Assembly: GCF_042477335.2 (NCBI RefSeq)
Contig: NC_091256.1
Location: 45,463,001 to 45,527,000, forward strand
Length of the DNA: 64,000 bases
Direction: 5' to 3'
DNA from: Ovis canadensis
Lineage: Eukaryota; Chordata; Mammalia; Artiodactyla; Bovidae
In this document: positions 1-10,007 of the stretch, one piece after another
Layout: the number at the start of each line of letters is the position of its first letter
Numbering within the stretch: position 1 is the first letter of the stretch
The notes under the pieces: generated by a model
What the model saw: only the letters and a program-made list of their open reading frames with translations
Told to the model about the DNA's origin: nothing
Database searches by the model: none
Made by a program: the position numbers and the translations under genes

Positions 1-1352
1 CAGGACTGGAAAAGGTCAGTTTTCATTCCAATGCCAAAGAAAGGCAACGCCAAAGAATGCACAAACTACCGCACGATTGCACTCATCTCACACACTAGTA
101 AAGTAATGCTCAAAATTCTCCAAGCCAGGCTTCAGCAATATGTGAACTGTGAACTTCCAGATGTTCAAGCTGGTTTTAGAAAAGGCAGAGGAACCAGAGA
201 TCAAATTGCCAACATCCGCTGGATCATGGAAAAAGCAAGAGAATTCCAGAAAAACATCTATTTCTGCTTTATTGACTATGCCAAAGCCTTTGACTGTGTG
301 GATCACAACAAACTGTGGAAACTTCTGAGAGAGATGGGAATACCAGACCACCTAACCTGCCTCTTGAGAAATCTGTATGCAGGTCAGGAAGCAACAGTTA
401 GAACTGGACATGGAACAAGAGACTGGTTCCAAATAGGAAAAGGAGTACGTCAAGACTGTATATTATCACCCTGCTTATTTAACTTATATGCAGAGTACAT
501 CATGAGAAATGCTGGGCTGGAAGAAGCACAAACTGGAATCAAGATTGCCAGGAGAAATATCAATCACCTCAGATACGCAGATGACACCATCCTTATGGCA
601 GAAAGTGAAGAGAACTAAAGAGCCTCTTGATGAAAGTGAAAGTGGAGAGTGAACAAGTTGGCTTAAAGCTCAACATTCAGAAAATGAAGATCATGGCATC
701 TGGTCCCATCACTTCATGGAAAATGTATCTGGAAACAGTGGAAGAGTGGCTGACTTTATTTTTCTGGGCTTCAAAATCACTGCAGATGGTGACTGAAGCC
801 ATGAAATTAAAAGACACTTACTCCTTGAAAGGATAGTTATGACCAACCTAGACAGCATATTGAAAAGCAGAGACGTTACTTTGCCAACAAAGGTCCATCT
901 AGTCAAGGCTATGGTTTTCCCAGTGGTCATGTATGGATGTGAGAGTTGGACTGTGAAGAAGGCTGAGCACTGAAGAATTGATGCTTTTGAACTGTGGTGT
1001 TGGAGGAGACTCTTGAGAATCCCTTGGACTGCAAGGAGATCCAACCAGTCCATTCTGAAGGAGATCTGCCCTGGGAGTTCTTTGGAAGAAATGATGCTAA
1101 AGCTGAAACTCCAGTACTTTGGCCACCTCACGCGAAGAGTTGACTCATTGGAAAAGACTCTGATGCTGGGAGAGATTGGGGACAGGAGGAGAAGGGGACG
1201 ACAGAGGATGAGATGGCTGGATGGCATCACCGACTTGACAGACGTGAGTCTGAGTGAACTCTGGGAGTTGGGGATGGACAGGGAAGCCTGGCATGCTGCG
1301 ATTCATGGGGTCACAAAGAGTCAGACACGACTGAGCAACTGAACTGAACTGA
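1..1352 (+). mobile_element. BovB (RTE) LINE, 5'-truncated, reverse-transcriptase part
   Basis: Sense copy of a BovB retrotransposon cut by the left window edge. An open stretch at 31-618 encodes the reverse-transcriptase palm region, including the FIDYAKAFDCVDH block and the catalytic YADD at 574-585. A one-base loss after the ESEE codons (about 607-618) shifts the frame, and further stops follow, for example in the region of 970, so no functional ORF2 remains. The 3' end carries the family's typical GAACTGAACTGA tail (about 1338-1352). Known background: BovB is an RTE-clade LINE abundant in ruminants and thought to have arrived by horizontal transfer. Not a host gene. Confidence 0.95.
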
Positions 1353-2264
1353 GGACTTAAAGATGGACAGAGAGAGAAATATCCTCCTCCCTACTAGTCT
1401 TAAGTGACTTAGACTCATGGTATGAGAGATACTCAGACCCTGGGAACCTGGGAGTTTGAGTGGGGGGATCGCTGAGAAGCAGGGTCCCCTGTGTTGAAGA
1501 GCAAGGCACACACAATAACAGGGAGACAATAACAGGGAGAGAAGGCAGGGCATAGACTTTCTTGAAGGAGCAATGGAGCCCTGACTTGGAAGCCTTATGA
1601 TGCCTGAAGAACCAAGAAACTCCTCCTATCAGACTCTTGGCAACAGGAAATCAGTGAGAGAGTCTGAGACTGTTTCTACGTGAGAGTGCCCCTGTGTAGA
1701 CTGTGTGAGCCTAGTATTTTTGGTGCAAAGTCTGTTTTTACTATGGATGCCTATCACATCTTTCCTCAGTGTTTGCTGGCCCTTATCCCCTGGGTATGGG
1801 ATATAATTGGTGTTGTGGTGATCCAAGCCTTCCCTGGATATTGGCTGGGGCCTTCTCATGGCTTTGTGGGTTGTCACAGCCCTGTCAGGGGCAGGGTCTG
1901 CTCCCTAGATCCACTTCTAAGCTGCAGTGTGAGGTGGGCAGAATGGGCAGGCACCTGCTGTTAAAGAAGCCACTGAGTATTCCTCTGCAGGAGGTGTCCA
2001 CCAAGAAGTATGCTCTCTGTTGTCACCCATCATCCTTTGTGTGCACTCACAAAATACACTGTTGTTGGCACTGTGTTCAGCCGTGGGCATGCTGGCAATC
2101 AGCTCAGATGCTCCAAAGAAATGGCACTCACAAACTTCTATTGTGAGGAAAACTAATCACTTAAATTATTTGAAACTGAGCAGTCACCACTTCGGCATAA
2201 ATTTTGAGGGGCACAGACAGACTAAAAGAATATAAGGGGAAACAACCAAGTCAAGTGAATGCTG
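1353..2264. other. Unassigned intergenic sequence
   Basis: No exon of a recognisable gene and no repeat family that I can name with confidence. Short open frames occur (for example 1680-1964 and 1769-2146 on +), but they overlap in different frames, have no splice support and match nothing I know. The composition is more GC-rich than the EXO1 introns. It lies just beyond the probable 3' end of MAP1LC3C. Confidence 0.4.
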
Positions 2265-2746
2265 TGCAAATAACAATAATCTCTTTAATGACATAGATAA
2301 GGCCACTTCCCCTCTGCAGTCATTCCACCCGCCACCCTCACCGCCCCCAAATGAGGCAGTTCACAATGGCTGCACCGGGCTCCATGGAGACCATCCACAG
2401 GTCACAGGATCTCCATGCCCAAGCATACTCAGGACTCCTGCCCACCAAGGCAGATCACACACCTCCAGGGCCTCCAGCTTGGCCTCCATCACAGGAAACA
2501 CTTAAAATACCTCCCCAGCTCACTGAGCAAGTTAACTACTTCTTTCTCAGAAAAGACTGACTATTTCCAAAATTTTCAAGAGCCACCAAAGAGGGTGAGC
2601 ACAAAAAAGGAAACACGGCAGGTCTTGCCTCATTGTCATGGTTGGTGCTTATCACTGCAGGGGGTTTGCCCCCGGATCATCACTGCACACACACAAAGCA
2701 GTCCGTACCTCCTGCACTGGTGAACGCATTGGTTACAGCACACGTG
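2265..2746 (-). promoter_or_regulatory. MAP1LC3C: Probable MAP1LC3C 3' UTR with ATTAAA poly(A) signal
   Basis: Downstream of the stop codon on the minus strand the first plausible polyadenylation signal is ATTAAA at 2284-2289, followed by a T/G-rich stretch. This would give a 3' UTR of about 0.47 kb. No AATAAA was seen between the stop and this point. The end position is an inference. Confidence 0.45.
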
Positions 2747-2972
2747 CTAGAGAGGATGGCAGGGCCTGTCCTCCCCAAGGCTGCTCCCATCCTCAGGGGC
2801 TGCTGATCCCAAGCAGCCAAACATCTCCTGGGAGGCATAGGTCATGTAGACAAAGCCATCCTCGTCCTTGTAGTCCCTGTAGATCTCTGCCATGGTCACA
2901 TTCATACTTCCCAGGCTCTTGTTGTTCACCAGCAAGTAAAAGGCTTCAGTGGCCCCTAGGACCATGCGGCTC
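2747..2972 (-). CDS. MAP1LC3C: MAP1LC3C terminal coding exon 4
   Basis: 226 nt. It completes Arg74 and encodes SRMVLGATEAFYLLVNN through the C-terminal PCHPL and the stop at 2747-2749. The acceptor is CCCAACCCAG. It holds the YMTYASQEMFG site, where processing after Gly126 is expected, and the tail rich in acidic and serine residues. Substitutions relative to human LC3C are conservative (for example ETFG becomes EMFG). Confidence 0.97.
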
Positions 2973-5900
2973 CTGGGTTGGGGAAGAGGGTGTGCAGGGG
3001 ACAGGAAGGGAAAAAGTTAACCCGGAAGCGAAAGTTAACCCGGAAGCAAAAGTTAATCCAGAAGAGAATGATCGCTGACCCACAGCCTTGCTTACTTTTA
3101 TTTGGCCAGTGTAAGCCCATCTACCCAAGATGCCCCCACCTCCCTACTCCAGGGCTGTTACCCTCAAACTTTAGAATTACCTAGGAGAGTCCTGTTGAAA
3201 GTGGACTCCATCCTACAGGTTTTGGTTTAGTAGATCTTGGAAGCAGCCCAGGAATCTGTGGGACTGTGAAGCAGGCAGAACTTGCCCTGAAACGTTACTC
3301 TAGAAGCACAGGCAGTCTAACTTCCACTCCTGCTGCTGCCCGGAGTCTTTCAAAGTGTCATTTATATCTATTTGCTTGCTTATACTAGTGACTGCTAAAA
3401 TAGGAATTTATATCTGGTCATTACTTTTTTTTGAAAATTTTTATTTCTTTATTTTTGTCTATGCTGAGTTTTTGTTACTGCATGTGGGCTTTCTCCAGTT
3501 GTGGCAAGCAGGGGCTACTCTCTAGTTGCTATTCCTGGGCTTCTCACTAGGGTGACTTCTCTTGTTGTGGAGCACTGGCTCTAGGGCACTAAGGCTCCAG
3601 CAGCTAGGTTGCACAGGCTTAGTTGTCCCAGTGCATGTGGGATCTTAGTTCCCAGATGAGGGGTCAAACCTGCGGCCCCTGCATGGGCATGCAGATTATT
3701 AATTACGGACCTCAAGGAAAGTGAAAAGTCACTTCCTAACTTTTTAATATACAGTTCAGTCTTTGTTCCATTTCATTCCCTAATAACAGATAAACTAAGG
3801 CACAGAAGCTAAAGAATCTGATGGAAGCAACTCAAGTGTCCATCAACACATGAATAAACAAAACGTGGTCCATCTATAAATGGAGTATTAATCACCCTTT
3901 AAAAAGGAAGGAAATTCTGACAAGTAAATGCTACAATATGGATGAATTTTAAGGACAGTATGTCCAGTGAAATAAGTCAGTCACAAAAGGATACCATATG
4001 ATCCCACTTACATGAGGTACCTAGCATAGTCAAATTCATAGAGATAGAAGGTATGCTGGTTTCCAGGGATTAGGGGAAGGAGAGGATGGGAAAATCAGTC
4101 TTTAATGGGGACAGAGTTTTCCTTTGGGAAGATGAGATGGGTACTGGTAATGGTTGCACAACAATGTGAATGTATTTAAAGCCATGATCTGATTGCTTAA
4201 AAATGATTAAAATAATATTTTATCACAATTAAAAATATAATAATAAAAGAAATCAAAGAATCTGCCTATCATAGCTCTCTGTCTCTCTCTAGTAAATAAG
4301 ATAAATTTATTAAAAACTGGCTAAAAGATTGTTCATTTTTCTGGCGATTTGAAATGTCTTCAAACTCATAGATAAGCTCAGACTGTGAGACCATCCCATT
4401 AAAAACTAGAAAAAAATATTCTTAGCTCAAAAATGCTAAGTAAATATGCCTCAGTTTGCTATGAATTTCAAGTTAAGAATTTCCTGAGTGGTGCAAAGAA
4501 AACACATAATGCTGTGTATTTTGACATGTCAGTTAAGCAGCCTTGGGCGTGACATTTGGAAAAGGTTGTTGTTGTTTAGTTGCTAAATTGTGTCCTACTC
4601 TTTGCAACCCCATGGATTATAGCTCACAGGTTCCTGTGTCCATGGGGATTCTCCAGGCAAGAATACTGGAGTGGGTTGCCATTTCCTCCCCCAGGGGAAC
4701 TTCTGGACCCAGAGATTGAACCCGCATCTTCTGCATTGGCAGGCATAGTCTTTACCACTGAGCAATCTGGGCAGGGATTGAACCCGGGTCTCCTGCATTG
4801 CAGGCAGTCTTTACCATCTGAGCCACCAGGGAAGCCCATTTGGAAAAGCATTACTATGCAAAAGTATAAATCCCTCCCCTTGGGTTGTGGATGCAGAGGA
4901 GCAGCCATGTTTGGCTAGATTCATAGGAGTTCTGAATTGTTTTTATAGCAGAGCAAGATGAATCTGTTGGCAATGGCTCGCCCTGTCTGACCATCCTCCA
5001 CCCAGACATTAGAGGCACAGGCATTACACCCCTACTCTTAGCTGCTGCTGCTGCTGCTGCTAAGTCGCTTTAGTCGCGTTCGACCCTGTGCGACCCCAGA
5101 GATGGCAGCCCACCAGGCTCCACCATCCCTGGGATTCTCCAGGCAAGAACACTGGAGTGGGTTGCCATTTCCTTCTCCAGTGCAGGAAAGTGAAAAGTGA
5201 AAGAAGTCGCTCAGTCATGTCCGACTCTTTGTAACCCTATGGACTGCGGCCTACCAGGCTCCTCCGTCCATGGGATTTTCCAGGCAAGAGTACTGGAGTG
5301 GGGTGCCATTGCCTTCTCCGCTACTCTTAGCTAGGAGGAGCTAAATTTATGTGGTGGGTGGGAGAGGAAGTAATTTCAGAATCTGGTTAACTAACACTGG
5401 ATAATCCAAAGACCAGACCCTGACCATTGCACTGCTCTCGTGTGGTGAGCAAATGCCTGTTCTACATGGAAAGTGTAGATCTGAAGATGGGGCTCCTATA
5501 TTTCCACATTGCACCTTCATCTCCTTTCTTCTTCCACGAGGGTCTCATTTTATTAAGGGTGAGGAGTCTCCAAGAGTGGAAACTTTAGTTTAAATGTTGT
5601 TTAGCATAGGACTTTTGGTCTGTATTTTTCATTGCTCTTTGTGCAGCTCCCAGCACAGTGCATGATACATAATGGGTGCTTAATATCAGTGTGCTTAATG
5701 ACAAGGTTAAGAGTCAAGTCATCTAAACATATTGATATTAAGCACCCATTATGACTTAATGTAAAGATTCAAGGGCTTCCCTTGTGGCTCAGATGGTAAA
5801 GAATCTGCTTGCAATGCAGGAGATCAGGTTCTCCTGGGTCGAGGAGATACTCTGGAGAAGGAAATGGCAACCCACTCCAATATTCTTGTCTGGGAAATCC

Positions 5901-7173
5901 CATGGACAGAGGAGCCTGGTGAGTCACAGACCCGGGGGTTGCAAAGAGTTGGACACGACTGAGTGACTAACATACATACAAAGATTCAAAATTATTAGGA
6001 TGAAGGATGAAGCGTATGATAACTGGAGGTGTACCTGTATGGAAAAAAGGAGGAAGTTGTGTCAAAATTCACTTCTTGGTGAAGCCACGCTGTGCCCCAG
6101 CAGCCTGCTGGCTGACAGAAGGAGGGGTCTACACCCGACTGTGGTTCTCCTTGAGTTGCCCCAATTTCCATGGATTAACCTAACCCTTAAGTAGGTCTGA
6201 GAAGAATGCAGGGCCTTCTGAAAGAGCTCATTTTAAAAAGCATCATAATAAGTTCTCAGATGAAACTGTCTGCATCAGCCAAAACTTTTGAGAGGTTGTT
6301 TCCAGCACAGGGAGACTCACACGCCAGCCATGTTTATGGAACCCTTAGTCAGCTATTTTTGGTTTCATATCACTTTTTATTGAGTCCAGCTGGCAGATGA
6401 CCACCTCAATCCCTTAAGTTTCAAAGTCAGCAACACTGGTTTTACTCTACACCCTTCCCTTGCTCTGAATGGAAGAAAGAAGGATGTGGGGGAAGGTGTG
6501 GTTCTCCTGCTCAGTGATTCAGCAGGTGGACAGTGCATTTTCCTACCCCAAATTCCCTCCCAGCCACAAGAGGGAAAATATTTAGAGGTACAATGCTGTC
6601 ACCAGGCTTTTAAAATAGCTGAAAACAGGGTTTTGGACCAGTTTCTAAAAGTTTCTTTGAAAAATTCTTAGAGAAATTTGAAGGCAGAAATTAAAACACA
6701 GTACCAGTAAAATGTGGAACAAAGGGGAAAATAGCTGATACATCAATATTGGGAGTGCTCATTTATTTTAGGGCGGTAGCAAAATATTTGACATCATTTT
6801 AAAACTGGTTACTCATGAGATCATCCTTTTTAAAGGCGTAGTTGGGGCCCCCCTGGTGGCTCAGTGGTAAAGAGTCCAAGAGTCCGCCTGCCAATGCAGG
6901 AGACACGGGTTCTTCGATTCCTGGCCTGGGAAGATCCCACATGTCGCAGAGCAGCTCAGCCCCTGCACCACAGGCACTGAGCCTGTGCTCTAGAGCCTGG
7001 GAGCCACAGTTGCTGAGCCCACGTGATGCAACTACTGAAGCCCACGAGCCCTAGCGTCATGCTTTGCAACAAGGGAAGCGCTACAGTGAGAAGCCCGTGC
7101 AGCAGAACTAGAGTAGCCTCAGCCAGCCACAACTAGAGAAAAACCCCCACACAGCAATGGAGACGCAGGACAG

Positions 7174-7212
<39 letters not shown>

Positions 7213-7876
7213 CACACACACAAAAGGCATATTGAAGAGAAAGGGGGAGCACAAATCATTCTCCTTCTCTGCCACCTCCCATCTCTCATTGTCCCAAAAG
7301 CCCAAGCCCACACAACACCCCCCCCCCACCCCCCAGGCTCTTAGCTACCTACCGAATGACGCTGAGGAACTGGGTCATGGTCAGTTCCTGTGGGACCAGG
7401 AACTTGGTCTTGTCCAGCCGGGGCAGGAACTTCTCCCTGGGGTAGCGCTCCACTATCACCTGTCAAGGGTTTCAACCTGAATCTCCTCTGAAGCAAATGT
7501 CAAAGGATACACCTCACTTTCTATGTCTGAGGAACTTGGACTAGAAAGAAGGAGGTCATTGGCTGGTTTTGGTGTTTTGAATAGGCTCTCACAGCCCCCT
7601 CCCCCTAATCCCTGCCCTCACCCTCACTCCCACTCCCCAGGACAATGGAGTCTTACCGGGATCTTGCCAGGGAACTTCACTCTGATTCCAGCAACTTCCT
7701 CTCTTCTGGTTGCTGTGAACATTTAAGATTAAATGAGCACATCGGCATATACAGAAGTCTGTACCTTCTCTTGCTGTCTCAAGGGCCGAAACCCAGACAG
7801 CTATTCTGAGAGCTTTACCTAAGCTCTTCCTCTGCTTGAAAGGTCTGAGGCTTGGGCTTTTCTGTGGAGTCTGCAT
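2747..7876 (-). CDS. MAP1LC3C: Microtubule-associated protein 1 light chain 3 gamma (LC3C), complete coding gene in 4 exons
   Basis: ATG8-family ubiquitin-like protein that is processed by ATG4, conjugated to phosphatidylethanolamine and carried on autophagosomal membranes, where it binds LIR-containing cargo receptors. Coding exons on the minus strand: 7819-7876, 7657-7712, 7353-7459 and 2747-2972, all with GT-AG introns, 447 nt in total, giving 148 residues (human LC3C has 147). The N terminus starts MQTPQKSPSLRPFKQRKSL, the LC3C-type basic N-terminal helix. The core has VIVERYPREKFLPRLDK and MAEIYRDYKDEDGFVYMTY. Glycine 126 (EMFG|CLGS) is the expected ATG4 cleavage site and is followed by a 22-residue tail, the feature that separates LC3C from LC3A/B. 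The reading frame is intact with no premature stop. The start is chosen by homology; the ATG has A at -3. The multi-exon structure excludes a processed pseudogene. Confidence 0.97.
3011..3067. repeat. 18-bp minisatellite, three units, with ETS-like cores
   Basis: The unit GTTAACCCGGAAG plus a variable AAAA/GCAAA linker is repeated with an 18-bp period from 3016, 3034 and 3052; the third copy is diverged. It lies in MAP1LC3C intron 3, about 40-95 bp upstream of the exon 4 acceptor. The first two units contain CCGGAAG, the core of ETS/GABP sites. Confidence 0.8.
3427..3706 (-). mobile_element. CHR-type/tRNA-Glu-related SINE, antisense
   Basis: Antisense copy of the longer cetartiodactyl tRNA-derived SINE: a T-rich head (the A-tail reversed), TTGTGGAGCACTGGCTCTAG and a terminal CTTAGTTCCCAGATGAGGGGTCAAACCTG-type tRNA promoter region. 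It is diverged. In MAP1LC3C intron 3. Confidence 0.7.
3790..4260 (+). mobile_element. Old L1 (L1M-type) 3' end
   Basis: Contains the typical end of L1 ORF2 and its 3' UTR in decayed form: CAAGTGTCCATCAACACATGA, a TGGAGTATTAATCA-type segment, CATATGATCCCACTTACATGAGG and GGTTGCACAACAATGTGAATG, ending in an A-rich tail. Many substitutions mark it as much older than the L1 copies at 31648 and 38503. Confidence 0.8.
4565..4839 (-). mobile_element. Bov-tA SINE, antisense, with internal duplication
   Basis: Antisense Bov-tA from TTGTTTAGTTGCTAA to GCCACCAGGGAAGCCC. The segment with TTGAACCCG and the cysteine-anticodon-like tRNA region occurs twice (about 4720 and 4775), so this is either a duplicated or a recombined copy. 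Confidence 0.85.
5044..5320 (-). mobile_element. Bov-A2 dimeric SINE with 12-bp target duplication
   Basis: Antisense dimer starting with a (GCT)n run, then two related Bov-A units. It is flanked by the identical duplication CTACTCTTAGCT at 5032-5043 and 5321-5332, which defines the insertion exactly. In MAP1LC3C intron 3. Confidence 0.93.
5771..5979 (+). mobile_element. Bov-tA SINE, sense
   Basis: Runs from GGGCTTCCCTTGTGGCTCAG to GACTGAGTGACTAACATACA. The flanking direct repeat AAAGATTCAA is seen just before 5771 and again near 5980-5989. Confidence 0.92.
5990..6841. other. MAP1LC3C intron 3, unassigned part
   Basis: Unique-looking intronic sequence. Short open frames at 6000-6194, 6206-6400 and 6486-6671 have no known homologue and no splice pattern. 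I see no gene or clear repeat here. Confidence 0.4.
6844..7173 (+). mobile_element. Long tRNA-derived SINE (BCS/SINE2-type), sense
   Basis: Begins CCCCCCTGGTGGCTCAGTGG, then a tRNA-like region and the characteristic CACAGGCACTGAGCCTGTGC and GCCACAACTAGAGAAAAACCC segments of the longer bovid SINE. It runs directly into a CA microsatellite at its 3' end. Confidence 0.8.
7174..7222. repeat. (CA)n microsatellite
   Basis: About 24 CA units with one CG interruption at 7205-7206, growing from the tail of the preceding SINE. In MAP1LC3C intron 3, about 130 bp from exon 3. Likely polymorphic. Confidence 0.98.
7314..7336 (-). promoter_or_regulatory. MAP1LC3C: Intronic G-run next to the MAP1LC3C exon 3 donor
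   Basis: On the transcribed (minus) sense this is two long G tracts split by a T, starting about 17 nt after the GTAGGT donor at 7351-7352. G runs close to donors are known intronic splicing enhancers bound by hnRNP F/H. Function here is inferred. Confidence 0.4.
7353..7459 (-). CDS. MAP1LC3C: MAP1LC3C coding exon 3
   Basis: 107 nt encoding VIVERYPREKFLPRLDK through MTQFLSVI plus two bases of Arg74, from a TTGACAG acceptor to a GTAGGT donor. This is the most conserved part of the ATG8 fold, including the KFLVP segment of the LIR docking surface. A run of G on the minus strand follows shortly after the donor (7318-7335). Confidence 0.96.
7657..7712 (-). CDS. MAP1LC3C: MAP1LC3C coding exon 2
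   Basis: 56 nt completing codon 20 (G|CA, Ala) and encoding TRREEVAGIRVKFPGKIP (residues 21-38), between a CACAG acceptor and a GTAAGA donor. It corresponds to the human stretch containing EEVAGIRAKFPNKIP. Frame 58+56 = 114 nt, exactly 38 codons. Confidence 0.95.
7819..7876 (-). CDS. MAP1LC3C: MAP1LC3C coding exon 1
   Basis: 58 nt encoding residues 1-19 plus the first base of codon 20. It starts at the ATG at 7874-7876 and ends before a GTAAAG donor. It encodes the LC3C-specific N terminus with the RPFKQRKSL motif. A strong pyrimidine tract ending in CAG at 7905 on the minus strand lies just upstream, so an acceptor for a non-coding 5' exon there is possible, though the promoter-like cluster at 7986-8023 argues for a single first exon. 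Confidence 0.95.
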
Positions 7877-7985
7877 TTTGCTCAACAGTTGTGTCTGTGT
7901 CTGCCTGGAAAAAAAAAATCTCACCACCAGGACCTAATTCATCCTTCCAGCTGCTTCCAAACTGCCGGCAGGAGCCCAAAGGAGG

Positions 7986-8023
7986 CTTTTATGTAGGGCT
8001 GTGTGACATCACCCTTCTCCAAT
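7986..8023 (-). promoter_or_regulatory. MAP1LC3C: Probable MAP1LC3C core promoter (TATA-like, CRE-like, inverted CCAAT)
   Basis: Reading the minus strand, CATAAAAG (7986-7993) is a TATA-like box, TGATGTCA (8004-8011) differs from the palindromic CRE by one base, and an inverted CCAAT (ATTGG) lies at 8019-8023. With a TATA box 110 bp before the ATG, a start site about 30 bp downstream would leave a 5' UTR of roughly 80 nt. Spacing and order fit a regulated TATA promoter rather than a CpG-island one. Function is inferred. Confidence 0.5.
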
Positions 8024-8181
8024 CCTCCCTTCTCCCCGGGCAGGAGGAGGTCAGTGCTGAGAAAGGAAATGAAACAGGCACCTGGTTGCTGGTTCAAGAA
8101 AGTTACTTCACTCACTACTATTTAAAAATTTTGTTTTTGCCAAAGAAATTAAATTTTATATTGTCATTCATTGATCATCGA

Positions 8182-8370
8182 GGCTTCCCTAGTGGCCCAG
8201 AGGTAAAAATCTGCCTGAGATTGCAGGAGATGCAGGTTCGATCCCTGGATCAGGAACATCCCCTGGAGAAGGAAATGGCAACTTGCACCACTATTCTTGC
8301 CTGGAAGATTCCATAGACAGAGGAGCCATGGGGTGGCAAAGAGTCCGACATGACAGCGACTAAAACAAAA
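8182..8370 (+). mobile_element. Bov-tA SINE, sense
   Basis: GGCTTCCCTAGTGGCCCAG to GACTAAAACAAAAAG, with moderate divergence, upstream of MAP1LC3C. Confidence 0.9.
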
Positions 8371-9096
8371 AGCACTGGTCCTCCCTATAAATGGTCCTAT
8401 GAGCCTAAGCTAAGAAGTTACGGATAGAAACAGTTTCATGTGAGGACATTGTAATACTACAGTAATGAAGCAAATTGAATAGTGATTCACCTTATCCTGA
8501 AATATATTGCTATTTTTCACAGTAAGAAATACTAATAGGTATTCCCAAAAGGTTGAACAATTTGTCCAGATAAAAATATGTAAAACCAGTGTTAAAATCC
8601 AGCTGTGTAGCAAAGTAGTATTTCCAACATATTTTGTTCATATTTTTACAGGTCTAGGAATGTGTGTAGAACACTGGTTGTTATTCTCAGGATCTTGCAT
8701 TTAAGATGATAAAACTGAGATCCATAGAAGCTGATTCACTGGTCTCCTTATTCTCAGATCAGGGTGTTTCACCTGATTGCGCTTCTTTTATGCATTAATT
8801 ATGGTTCTAGTGATTCAGCTTTCTCATTTGATGCTGATCACCTCCTTACCTTACATCCAGGAGCACAGTGGTCCTGCCATCTTATTCAGGTATGTCCTAA
8901 GAATAAATAGGACCATTTGGACTTCTTCCATGGTCTCTGAAGGTACCATGACTTTCATGGGTCATCCCTGGTTCTGTTCCATGCAGGACATCGGACATTG
9001 AAGTCTTCAGCCTAATGATGATGACATAGAGAAAACCAAACATTCTCTAGGTTTGTGGAGAGACACAAAGAAAAGTAGTTTATTTTGCTTCTCTAT
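8371..9096. other. Intergenic, unassigned
   Basis: AT-rich sequence upstream of MAP1LC3C. The part around 8540-8620 (TTGAACAATTTGTCCAG) is faintly MIR-like, but I would not call it. The open frame 8777-9001 matches nothing I recognise. Confidence 0.35.
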
Positions 9097-9292
9097 GGGC
9101 TTCCCTTGTGGCTCAGCTGGTAAAGAATTCACCTGCAATGCGAGAGATCTGTGTTTGATCCCTGGGTTGGGAAGATACCCTGGAGAAGAAACAGCTACCC
9201 ACTCCAGTATTCTGGCCTAGAGAATTCCATGGACTGTATAGTCCATGGGGTCACAAAGAGTTAGACACAAATGAGAGACTTTCACTTTCACT
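9097..9292 (+). mobile_element. Bov-tA SINE, sense
   Basis: GGGCTTCCCTTGTGGCTCAG to a tail with CACTTTCACT, the usual Bov-tA variant end. Confidence 0.92.
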
Positions 9293-9360
9293 ACTTAAAA
9301 CTTCTCCATTAAAACTTATTTATTTATTTTTGCCTTTTCTCCTGCCTAGGAAGCTAGGTA

Positions 9361-9561
9361 GGATTCCCTGGTTAAAAATCCACCTACCAATGTAGGAGAC
9401 ATGGGTTCAATCTCTGGGTCAGGAAGATCCCCTGGAGAAGGAAATGCCACCCCACACCAGTATTCTTGCCTGGAAAAATTCCACAGAGAAGCCTGGCAGG
9501 ATACAGTTCATGGAGTCACCAAATAGTCGGAAGTGACTTTATGACTAAAGAACAACAACAG
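9361..9561 (+). mobile_element. Bov-tA SINE, sense, diverged
   Basis: GGATTCCCTGGTTAAAAATCC to GACTAAAGAACAACAACA. The short repeat GGAAGCTAGG occurs before and after the element, consistent with a target duplication. Confidence 0.85.
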
Positions 9562-10007
9562 GAAGCTAGGACATCATAAAGTTGCTGGACTCACTCTGAG
9601 TCCTTTGAGTCCACAGGGAGGAGAGGGAACTTGGCCTCACTAGTTAGAAGGGTGTCTTAGAAGGCTTGTAGATTGTACGGCCATTCCTCCATGGACAATG
9701 TCCTGGGAGTAGGTTGGGGCTAGAGGTGCTGGCATTCTGTTATGGTCTGGCAGTCTTCCATAGAAACATGATTGCCTTGGGACCCTTTTCTTTTCCCTTT
9801 CTTGGTTTTGCTTTCCTTCTCGTCTCCACTCAATATCATCTAACCAATCTCTTAAGCTCTGGGTTTTCAAAATGTCTTTTTATTTCTCAAGAAGAAAGAA
9901 TTTTACATATTTCATATTAACTTTATGATATTTTTCTTTCCTAGATATAGGAAATACTTATACTTGAGGAAAATAATCATTATTTCCATTTAATGGTTAA
10001 AAATCAG
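9562..10007. other. Intergenic, unassigned
   Basis: No exon or nameable repeat recognised. Short overlapping open frames on both strands have no support. Confidence 0.35.

Noticed and set aside
31-1342. Reverse-transcriptase reading frames as a retron or host RT gene
   Set aside because: The protein blocks and the (GAACT)n tail are those of the BovB LINE, repeated many times in the window, and the frame is broken.
2638-3078. 146-codon plus open frame
   Set aside because: It is the shadow of the LC3C terminal exon on the other strand; the minus frame carries the conserved protein.
5039-5062. GCT/AGC triplet runs (also 28820, 49501, 54676) as coding repeats
   Set aside because: They are the known variable ends of Bov-A2 SINEs.
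7157-7480. His/Thr-rich 107-codon plus open frame
   Set aside because: Produced by the CA microsatellite and by the antisense of LC3C exon 3.
7874-7927. An upstream-extended LC3C start
   Set aside because: The frame is open back to 7927 but begins at GTG and encodes residues unlike any LC3C; the ATG at 7876 aligns with the human start.
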